Shown here: piece after piece, positions 1-5,234 of the stretch
Numbering within the stretch: the stretch's first letter is position 1
Layout of the letters: every line of letters begins with the position of its first letter
Assembly (NCBI GenBank): GCA_900550445.1
Contig: URSF01000044.1
Span: 1 to 13,911, forward strand
DNA: 13,911 bases
Source: an uncultured Rhodospirillaceae bacterium
GTDB taxonomy: Bacteria; Pseudomonadota; Alphaproteobacteria; CAAGCB01; CAG-977
Reading direction: 5' to 3'
The notes under the pieces: model-generated
Database searches by the model: none
Told to the model about the DNA's origin: nothing
What the model saw: only the letters and a program-made list of their open reading frames with translations
Position numbers and translations under genes: made by a program

Positions 1-51
1 ATTATCATCGGCCGAAATCTGTATACAAAATACAAGGCAAAAACGTCATGA
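1..51 (+). CDS. C-terminal end of a small membrane protein, possibly a holin (5' end outside window)
   Basis: Frame 1 is open from the window edge and ends in TGA at 49-51. The visible residues are IIIGRNLYTKYKAKTS, a hydrophobic stub followed by a basic tail, as at the end of a membrane helix facing the cytoplasm. Its stop overlaps the next start codon in an ATGA junction (48-51), so the two are translationally coupled. A holin would fit, since a spanin-like pair follows, but sixteen residues are too few to assign a family. Confidence 0.4.
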   Translation: MIIGRNLYTKYKAKTS

Positions 52-242
52 CGGTGTATGTCATCGCCTTGGTCGGAGCGGTTGTCATCGCCGCTCTGGC
101 CTACAAAATCGGGCTTTTAAAGGAGCGTTTAAACCATGCAGAAAATCAAGCGGAACACAACAAGACTGTGGCGGAAGTGGCCGCGCGTCCTCATGCTTCT
201 GCTGATGCTATTCGTGAACGGATGCGCAAAGGCGATATGTGA
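48..242 (+). CDS. Small membrane-anchored coiled-coil protein, candidate i-spanin (Rz-like)
   Basis: A 64-residue protein with one N-terminal membrane helix (about residues 3-20, VYVIALVGAVVIAALAYKIG) followed by a charged helical stretch rich in Lys, Glu, Asn and Ala (21-63). This is the layout of an inner-membrane spanin, which has an N-terminal anchor and a periplasmic coiled coil. Spanins join the inner and outer membranes in the last step of phage lysis. It is much shorter than Rz of lambda (about 150 residues). Its start overlaps the preceding stop, and the next gene begins inside it in another frame, which is the classic Rz/Rz1 geometry. A weak ribosome site (AAGG, 33-36) lies upstream. 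The family is inferred from architecture, not from conserved motifs. Confidence 0.55.
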   Translation: MTVYVIALVGAVVIAALAYKIGLLKERLNHAENQAEHNKTVAEVAARPHASADAIRERMRKGDM

Positions 243-369
243 CAGCCCGCCGTGGCCGGTTGCCGGAGCGGCGGTTGCTCGAGAACTTGATTACTTGCCT
301 GAAAAAGACTTCCCGGCCCTCTGGGAGTGGCTGGCAAGGCTGGAAAAATTAAGGGATCAGTTAAATTAG
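136..369 (+). CDS. Small lipoprotein, candidate o-spanin (Rz1-like), overlapping the previous gene out of frame
   Basis: A 77-residue protein with a basic N terminus (KIKRNTTRLWRKW), a hydrophobic core (residues 18-27) and a lipobox V-N-G-C with the modified cysteine at residue 30. The mature part would be about 48 residues, contains a PPWP segment and ends in a short amphipathic helix. The start is supported by its own Shine-Dalgarno, AAAGGAG at 119-125, ten bases before the ATG, although it lies inside the upstream gene in a different frame. The lipoprotein signal and the overlapping start match outer-membrane spanins of phages of Gram-negative hosts. Together with the upstream gene it would fuse the membranes at lysis. 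Confidence 0.65.
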   Translation: MQKIKRNTTRLWRKWPRVLMLLLMLFVNGCAKAICDSPPWPVAGAAVARELDYLPEKDFPALWEWLARLEKLRDQLN

Positions 370-549
370 TTTCCCTTTCTAGCCCTCGCGGAGCGAAAAC
401 GCCCGTACGGCTAGTACCTCCGCGACCAGCTGAATTAAAAAAAGCGGAGGCTTTCGGTGCTCAGAACACCTAAGCCGGTTGCACGAACAACCACAGATTA
501 ACTGCTCCGCACCTCTGCAGAGGCGGAGTCAAAATACGGATTAACAATT
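370..549 (+). promoter_or_regulatory. Structured leader upstream of com, with several competing stem-loops
   Basis: No gene is seen in this 180-base gap, but it is dense in inverted repeats. TCGCGGAG (386-393) pairs with CTCCGCGA (418-425). GGCTT/AAGCC (449-453 with 472-476) encloses GGTG/CACC (456-459 with 467-470). GGTTG/CAACC (477-481 with 488-492) forms a 5-bp hairpin. GCGGAG (444-449) can close a junction around the last two with CTCCGC (505-510). The latter can instead pair with CGGAG at 524-528 around the palindrome CCTCTGCAGAGG (512-523). This suggests mutually exclusive folds in the com leader. No T-tract follows the last hairpin, so it is not a standard terminator. The function is unknown. 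Confidence 0.45.
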
Positions 550-729
550 ATGGAGTCAATACGTTGCATCAAATGTAACAAAAAACTGGCAGAAATTAGC
601 GAAGGGAAAGTATCTATAAAATGCCCACGCTGTGGAAGCTTAAACAATTTTACGGTCAAGAACCACACCAACCAAGAAAGCCCTGAGCCTCCTTTAATTA
701 AGGAGAAGCTTTATGAAAAAGAAAATTGA
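550..729 (+). CDS. com: Mu-type Com translational regulator (zinc-finger protein)
   Basis: A 59-residue protein starting MESIRC and carrying two Cys pairs, C6-x2-C9 and C25-x2-C28 (CPRC), in the arrangement of the Com protein of phage Mu (start MKSIRC, about 62 residues). In Mu, Com binds the mom messenger and opens a hairpin that hides the mom ribosome site. Here the stop codon (727-729) lies 17 bases inside the start of the following methyltransferase gene in another frame, the same overlap layout as com-mom. The start is set by homology. Its own ribosome site is weak, with only CGGA about nine bases upstream, which suggests low or coupled expression. It is confidently a Com homologue; that its target is the downstream gene is inferred from position and from the hairpin there. 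Confidence 0.85.
   Translation: MESIRCIKCNKKLAEISEGKVSIKCPRCGSLNNFTVKNHTNQESPEPPLIKEKLYEKEN
686..715 (+). promoter_or_regulatory. Hairpin hiding the methyltransferase Shine-Dalgarno (Com-responsive candidate)
   Basis: CTCCTT (689-694) and AAGGAG (700-705) form a perfect 6-bp stem with a five-base TAATT loop. AAGGAG is the ribosome site of the gene starting at 713, seven bases downstream. The stem can be lengthened by AGC (686-688) with GCT (708-710) across a two-base bulge, almost reaching the start codon. When folded it should block initiation. The placement inside the 3' end of com mirrors the translation-inhibiting stem of Mu mom. Confidence 0.75.
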
Positions 730-1507
730 AAGCGTGCGCGTAGCACCTCTTGCCCCCTATTTGGGGGGCAAGTTCCGCCTTTCAAAACGGATCGTTGCAA
801 AAATCGAACAAATCCCACATAAAATTTATGCTGAACCATTCGTCGGCATGGGCGGAATACTTCTCAGACGAACGAAAATACCAAAAGCCGAAGTCATTAA
901 CGATATCAACGGCGATCTAGTCAATTTATATCGTATTGTTCAGCGGTATCCGGAAGAACTCTGCCGATCAATTAAGTTTCGTTTGACTGCCAGACAGGAA
1001 TTTGAACGGTTAAGAAAAATACCTCCGGAAACACTGACAGACATTGAACGCGCCACTCGATTTCTTTACCTTCAAAGCGTTGCCTTTGGCGGTAAAGTCA
1101 GTGGACAGGTTTTCGGCGTATCTATTGACAGACCCGCTCGGTTTAACTTTGTAAAAATGCAGGAACGGATTCGCGCCGTCGCCGAACGATTGGCGAGTGT
1201 TACCATTGAACGAATGGATTTTGAAAAGTTCATCACACGCTACGACACAAAAGACACACTGTTTTATCTTGACCCGCCGTATTGGGGGAATGAAACGGAC
1301 TACGGCAAAGGCATCTTTTGCAGATCGGACTTTGAACGTTTGCGCGACTGTTTAACCGGCATTAAAGGCAAATTTATCTTGTCTTTAAATGATACGCCGC
1401 GAGTCAGAGAACTGTTCAAAGACTTCATCATTGAACAGGTTGATGTGACTTACAGCATCAGCAAAACAGGCTGTTGTCAACGAACAGAGGTGATTATAAC
1501 GAACTAA
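713..1507 (+). CDS. D12-class DNA N6-adenine methyltransferase
   Basis: A 264-residue enzyme of the Dam type, transferring methyl from S-adenosylmethionine to the N6 of adenine in DNA. Visible motifs are the N-terminal APYLGGK (14-20), the SAM-binding AEPFVGMGG (40-48), an acidic VINDINGD element after it, and the catalytic DPPY (187-190), in the order of the D12 family. Length fits single-domain Dam-like phage enzymes. It overlaps com by 17 bases, and its ribosome site is locked in a hairpin. Translation is therefore probably off until Com acts, as for mom, so that the phage genome is modified late. The recognition sequence cannot be read from the protein; GATC is only a guess. No nearby endonuclease gene is seen, so this is an orphan methyltransferase protecting phage DNA. 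Confidence 0.9.
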   Translation: MKKKIESVRVAPLAPYLGGKFRLSKRIVAKIEQIPHKIYAEPFVGMGGILLRRTKIPKAEVINDINGDLVNLYRIVQRYPEELCRSIKFRLTARQEFERLRKIPPETLTDIERATRFLYLQSVAFGGKVSGQVFGVSIDRPARFNFVKMQERIRAVAERLASVTIERMDFEKFITRYDTKDTLFYLDPPYWGNETDYGKGIFCRSDFERLRDCLTGIKGKFILSLNDTPRVRELFKDFIIEQVDVTYSISKTGCCQRTEVIITN

Positions 1508-1513
1508 AAAAAG

Positions 1514-1540
1514 AGGCGGTAAAACACCGCCTTTTTTATT
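1514..1540. terminator. Bidirectional intrinsic terminator between converging genes
   Basis: AGGCGGT (1514-1520) pairs with ACCGCCT (1526-1532) across AAAAC. A run of T follows on the plus strand and a run of A precedes it (T on the minus strand). It lies between the stop codons of the methyltransferase and the leftward TIR-like gene and can serve both. Confidence 0.9.
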
Positions 1541-1543
1541 ACA

Positions 1544-2236
1544 TTATAATTTCCCTATATCAATTTTAAATCCTTGCTTGTTCATTTCTTTAGCCAAATC
1601 AATTCTTGCTTGGGAAGCATTATTTAAGGGAATGTATATTAAACCGTTAATATCAGAAGGTTTTTCTATACGGTCAGGATCTTTAAGAAGAATCGCGACT
1701 TTTTCTGCACCAAATGTAGCTAGCATCATTCCTAATTCAAGTGCAACATTTTGTCGGACGCATGGTTTTTTATCATCTTCATGTCCATTTTCATAACGAA
1801 AATCATCCGGAGTCGCTAAAACGACAGCGAAATCCGCGGTTTCCTTTAACCTAAAAAGTTTTTCTATAATGGTGTTCCCTTGACTTGTTTCTTGCTCAAA
1901 AATAATGGGGTTTAGCTCCCATTTACGCAAACAAGCCTCCCATTCATTTCGTGTATGCTCATCATGTCCATAAACAATAAATACATTTTTAGGGGGCGCG
2001 CAAGATGCTTTGGTGTGAGGTTGTATTACTTCTGCATTTTTTGTAGGCAAAAGGCTGCGAAGCTGAGACTTCGCCGGCTCTTTTCCTTGAACATCCACTG
2101 TTCCTGTATTATACACATTAACTACCCCTCCATTGACTAATTTAATTTGAACGCCAAGTCCATTTTGTAAATTTTGTTCAGAAAGAATTTGAAGATTGTT
2201 ATTTGATAATATCTGTTTAACTTCATCTAAGGTCAT
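1544..2236 (-). CDS. TIR-like nucleotide-binding protein with a TBP-like N-terminal domain
   Basis: A 230-residue soluble protein. Residues about 85-205 match the bacterial TIR-like family of predicted nucleotide-binding proteins (Pfam TIR-like): VFIVYGHDE (85-93), SQGNTIIEK (118-126), FAVVLATPDD (136-145) and RQNVALELG (161-169). Glu167 sits where the catalytic glutamate of NAD-cleaving TIR domains is expected. Related domains act as effectors in anti-phage immunity by consuming NAD. The N-terminal 65 residues contain VNVYNTGTVDVQGK (39-52), resembling the TBP-like N-terminal domain of RNase HIII, so a nucleic-acid-sensing role is possible. A strong ribosome site (AGGAGG) precedes the ATG. 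It is a single gene, with no sensor or cyclase beside it. The TIR-like call is firm; the N-terminal relation and the immune role are inferred. Confidence 0.85.
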   Translation of the reverse strand: MTLDEVKQILSNNNLQILSEQNLQNGLGVQIKLVNGGVVNVYNTGTVDVQGKEPAKSQLRSLLPTKNAEVIQPHTKASCAPPKNVFIVYGHDEHTRNEWEACLRKWELNPIIFEQETSQGNTIIEKLFRLKETADFAVVLATPDDFRYENGHEDDKKPCVRQNVALELGMMLATFGAEKVAILLKDPDRIEKPSDINGLIYIPLNNASQARIDLAKEMNKQGFKIDIGKL

Positions 2237-2244
2237 ATTTTCCT

Positions 2245-2290
2245 CCTAAATAAGATAGACTTTATTTAGGTCAATATATTCTAATGTCAA
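2245..2290 (-). promoter_or_regulatory. Promoter of the TIR-like gene with an overlapping palindromic operator candidate
   Basis: On the minus strand TTGACA (2285-2290) is a consensus -35, followed after 16 bases by a weak -10, TAAATA (2263-2268). A perfect 9-bp inverted repeat, CCTAAATAA/TTATTTAGG (2245-2253 and 2262-2270), covers the -10 and reaches the ribosome site. This is a natural position for a repressor. Immediately upstream of the -35 begins the repeat family described separately. Confidence 0.5.
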
Positions 2291-2294
2291 GTAG

Positions 2295-2493
2295 GCGCAG
2301 GATAGTTTTAAATTAAATCTATCCTGCGTTTCTCCTTTTGAATCTGATTCTCAAAAAGTTAAAACCATTCTGCGCTTTAGTTAAAATCATCTTGCGCGCT
2401 ACAGGGATATAACGGGATAAAAACAGTAGGAAACCTTAGTTTTCAGGCGGCAATGATGCTGCTTTTAATTTTTTTGCGCGAGATGGTTTTAAC
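2295..2493. repeat. Five copies of an 18-bp repeat in both orientations
   Basis: Related copies follow the consensus gTTAAAAycATcctGCGC. Plus-strand copies lie at 2312-2329, 2358-2375 and 2380-2397; minus-strand copies at 2295-2312 and 2476-2493. The first two form an inverted pair with 10-bp perfect arms (2296-2305 with 2319-2328). Copies at 2358 and 2380 are 22 bases apart, about two helical turns. Such clusters are typical of multi-site DNA-binding proteins, for example the transposase sites at the ends of Mu-like phages, or of a regulator of the adjoining TIR-like gene. The spacing is too irregular and the orientation too mixed for a CRISPR. Confidence 0.7.
2446..2475 (+). terminator. Weak plus-strand terminator-like hairpin
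   Basis: GCGGCA (2447-2452) can pair with TGCTGC (2457-2462), one G-T pair included, around ATGA, followed by a T-rich run. No plus-strand gene is visible upstream of it, so it may only insulate the intergenic repeats or be fortuitous. Confidence 0.25.
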
Positions 2494-2533
2494 TTTTTTT
2501 GTAAAATACGGGATCATTTGAACTTTAAACACG

Positions 2534-2570
2534 CAAAAAAACAATGCCGGCCTTTTTAAAACGCCGGTTT
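2534..2570 (-). terminator. Terminator of the UvrA-like gene
   Basis: On the minus strand CCGGC (2567-2563) pairs with GCCGG (2551-2547) around an AT-rich loop that can extend the stem, followed by a run of seven T (2541-2535). A second hairpin, with arms ATCCGCT and AGCGGAT, lies between it and the stop codon. Confidence 0.65.
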
Positions 2571-2615
2571 CTGTTTTCCCCTTGATCCGCTTCAACCGGA
2601 GAAAAACGGAGCGGA

Positions 2616-5129
2616 TTAATTAAAATATTTTTTAAGATACTGACCGGTAAAACTGTCGGGGCATAACGATATTTCTTCTGGGCTGCCCGCCGCGACGATT
2701 CTGCCGCCGTCTTTGCCGCCGCCGGGGCCCATATCGACGACATAATCCGCATTGCCGATCACGTCAAGATCGTGTTCAATCACAATAACGGTCGCGTTGT
2801 TTTCAATCAGTCTTTGAAAAACGCCGAGTAAAGACCGAACGTCAAGCGGGTGCAGGCCGATTGTCGGTTCGTCAAAGACGAAAACGGAATCTTCCTGTCG
2901 GCGTCCCATTTCGGAAGCCAGTTTTAACCGCTGTGCTTCTCCGCCCGAAAGACTCGGCGTCGCTTCACCCAAAGTCAGATAGCCTAGTCCCAGATCTTTT
3001 AAAACCTGAAGCCGTTGACGGACAATGTTCAAATCCCGGCAGGCCGTCAACGCATGGGTAATATCCATAGCCATTAACTCCGGCAAGGAACAGGTTTGTT
3101 TCGTTTTGGAAATATACCTGATTTCTGCCGCCTGCTTTGAATATCGCGCGCCTCTGCATTCCGGGCAGGGAATTTCCACGTCCGGCAGGAATTGCACGTC
3201 AAGACTGATACTGCCTGTGCCGTCGCATTCCGGGCAGCGCAGTTTTCCCGTGTTGTAGGAAAAATCGCCGGCTTCGTAACCCAGTTTTCGGGCGTCGTCC
3301 GTTTTGGCAAATACTTTTCGCAGTTCGTCATGGACATTTGCATACGTGGCAACCGTCGAACGGACATTTATGCCGATAGGGGCGGCGTCAATCAATTTGA
3401 TTTGTTTAATTCCCGGCGCGCTGATGTTTTTAACGTGCGCCGGCAGTTTCTTTCCCGCAATCATATTTTCCAGCGCGGGAATCAGACTTTCTAAAACCAG
3501 CGTTGTTTTGCCCGAACCCGAAACGCCGGTAATAACGCTTAATCTGCCTTTGGGAAAGCGGACGTCAAGCGGTTTTACGGTATGAATTTCCGAAGTGGAA
3601 AGGCTGATTTCGCCTTTACCGAATATATCCGCGCTTTTTATGCGCGGCCGAACGCGGCTGTCGGCCTGACCGGATAAAAACGGGCCGATTTTGGAAGCCG
3701 GATTTTTTATCATGTCGGAGATCGTTCCAAGCGCAATGACTTCGCCGCCGTCGGCGCCCGAATCCGGACCCATTTCGATAATCCAGTCCGACTGTGATAA
3801 AATCTGCGTATCGTGATCGACAAGAACGACAGAGTTGCCGTCGGAAACCAGATCATGCATAACGGTATTTAGTCCCGTAATATTTGAAGGGTGCAGGCCG
3901 ATTGAGGGTTCGTCAAGTACGTAAAGGACGCCTGTCGTGCGATTTCTGACGGAACGCGCCAGCTGCATTCTCTGTCTTTCGCCGGTAGACAGAGTTGACG
4001 CGGCGCGGTCAAGCGAAAGATAACCCAACCCCAAGTCTGTCAGGCGTTTGGCTGCCGACTGAAAGGAATCGCAGATGGATTCCGCCATCGGGCGCATTGT
4101 TTCAGGCAGTGAAGACGGTACTTTTTCAACCCATCGCGTTAATTCGGACAAAGGCATTTCGCAGGCGGCGTCCAGCGATATTCCCTGTATTCTGGGGGCT
4201 CTGGCGGCTTCGGACAGACGGGCGCCGCCGCAGTCGGGGCAGACGTCTTCCTTTAAAAACTTTTCAACGCGTTTCATGCCTTTTTCGTCTTTGACTTTTG
4301 CCAGAGCGTTTTCAACGGTGTATACGGCGTTGTAATAAGTAAAATCTATTTCGCCGGCCTGATTGGTGTTTTTTGATTTGTAAAAAATATGCTTTTTAAC
4401 GGCCGGGCCGTGGAAAACAATGTCTTTTTCTTCTTTTGTCAGCATGCGGAACGGAATATCCGTGCGTACGCCCATTGCGCGGCATACGTCGGTCATCAGC
4501 GACCACATCAGGGATTTCCACGGCAGAACGGCGCCTTCGTCAATACTTAAAGAATCGTCGGCAATAAGCGCTGATTCGTCAACCGTTCGGACTGTGCCGA
4601 CGCCGCCGCAACGATGACAGGCGCCCTGACTGTTAAAAGCCAGTTCTTCCGCGCCGGGAGCATAAAAATGCTGTCCGCATTCGGGACATGTCAGTTCTTT
4701 GCCGGCGGCGACCAAAAGCGTCGGTTTCAGATAATGGCCGTTCGGGCAACGGTGATTGGCCAACCTGGAATACATCAGTCTGAGGCTGTTGAGCAATTCG
4801 CTGCCTGTTCCAAAGGTGCTGCGTATGCCGGGGATTCCGGGGCGCTGGTGCAAAGCAAGGGCCGCCGGAACGTATAAAATTTCATCAACCTGCGCTTTTG
4901 CGCTTTGCGTCATGCGGCGTCTTGTATATGTTGACAAAGCTTCAAGGTAGCGTCTGGATCCTTCCGCGTATAAGACGCCGAGCGCGAGAGAAGATTTTCC
5001 CGATCCCGAGATTCCCGCAATGCCGACAATTTGATTTAAGGGAATATCAACGTCAATATTTTTCAAATTGTGAACGTTTGCTCCGCGGACAAAGATTTTA
5101 TCGGGTTGTGATTTTTTGCTGTTCTGCAT
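2616..5129 (-). CDS. UvrA-like ABC ATPase lacking the UvrB-binding domain (UvrA2-like)
   Basis: An 837-residue protein with the paired ABC modules of UvrA. Walker A motifs are GISGSGKSS (39-47) and GVSGSGKTT (near 533). Signature loops are LSTGERQR (near 379) and LSGGEAQR (near 726). Walker B segments are VLDEPSIGLHP and VFDEPTIGLHP. Zinc modules are CPNGH/CPECG/CHRCGG (about 128-180) and CPECDGTG/CPECRGARY (about 645-680). It is about 100 residues shorter than UvrA of nucleotide-excision repair (about 940). The missing part corresponds to the UvrB-binding segment, as in UvrA2-type paralogues linked to DNA damage or DNA-binding drug tolerance. It would bind DNA and hydrolyse ATP in the cytoplasm. 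It has its own promoter. The first signature loop has Thr where Gly is usual. The ATPase family is certain; the physiological role is not. Confidence 0.88.
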   Translation of the reverse strand: MQNSKKSQPDKIFVRGANVHNLKNIDVDIPLNQIVGIAGISGSGKSSLALGVLYAEGSRRYLEALSTYTRRRMTQSAKAQVDEILYVPAALALHQRPGIPGIRSTFGTGSELLNSLRLMYSRLANHRCPNGHYLKPTLLVAAGKELTCPECGQHFYAPGAEELAFNSQGACHRCGGVGTVRTVDESALIADDSLSIDEGAVLPWKSLMWSLMTDVCRAMGVRTDIPFRMLTKEEKDIVFHGPAVKKHIFYKSKNTNQAGEIDFTYYNAVYTVENALAKVKDEKGMKRVEKFLKEDVCPDCGGARLSEAARAPRIQGISLDAACEMPLSELTRWVEKVPSSLPETMRPMAESICDSFQSAAKRLTDLGLGYLSLDRAASTLSTGERQRMQLARSVRNRTTGVLYVLDEPSIGLHPSNITGLNTVMHDLVSDGNSVVLVDHDTQILSQSDWIIEMGPDSGADGGEVIALGTISDMIKNPASKIGPFLSGQADSRVRPRIKSADIFGKGEISLSTSEIHTVKPLDVRFPKGRLSVITGVSGSGKTTLVLESLIPALENMIAGKKLPAHVKNISAPGIKQIKLIDAAPIGINVRSTVATYANVHDELRKVFAKTDDARKLGYEAGDFSYNTGKLRCPECDGTGSISLDVQFLPDVEIPCPECRGARYSKQAAEIRYISKTKQTCSLPELMAMDITHALTACRDLNIVRQRLQVLKDLGLGYLTLGEATPSLSGGEAQRLKLASEMGRRQEDSVFVFDEPTIGLHPLDVRSLLGVFQRLIENNATVIVIEHDLDVIGNADYVVDMGPGGGKDGGRIVAAGSPEEISLCPDSFTGQYLKKYFN

Positions 5130-5184
5130 GGAAAAACGCCTGTTTAGTTTGATCGTTGCCGGTATTTTGCTTTGCGGCGTGTGA

Positions 5185-5212
5185 ATTATACGGCGTTTCG
5201 CGGATAATTCAA
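5185..5212 (-). promoter_or_regulatory. Promoter of the UvrA-like gene
   Basis: On the minus strand TTGAAT (5212-5207) and a perfect TATAAT (5190-5185) are separated by 16 bases. The start codon follows about 55 bases downstream. The promoter lies in the 105-base gap after the DUF262 gene, so the two genes need not share a transcript. No LexA-type palindrome is apparent. Confidence 0.65.
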
Positions 5213-5234
5213 GCGGCCGGGCAGAGCGGAAACA

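Larger units (their letters stand above)
1..2520. mobile_element. Right-hand part of a Mu-like prophage (partial, boundary uncertain)
   Basis: The stretch holds a lysis-type overlapping gene set, then a Com homologue overlapping an adenine methyltransferase. That pair is characteristic of the right end of Mu-like transposable phages, where com sits just before the DNA-modification gene. The next gene (TIR-like) points the opposite way and could be a passenger gene. The right limit is uncertain. It is drawn to just after the last 18-bp repeat (2476-2493), because Mu-type ends carry several transposase-binding repeats. It could equally stop near 1540. No structural phage gene, transposase or left end lies in the window, so no flanking target duplication can be checked. 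Confidence 0.45.

Noticed and set aside
444..510. Cloverleaf-like fold resembling a tRNA
   Set aside because: Only two internal arms, no conserved D- or T-loop bases, and no proper anticodon arm; treated as a structured leader instead.
2295..2493. CRISPR array
   Set aside because: Copies are imperfect, in both orientations and at irregular distances, with no unique spacers of equal length and no cas genes.
4614..4877. Plus-strand open frames across the UvrA-like gene
   Set aside because: All lie opposite an intact, motif-complete ATPase gene and show no family features.
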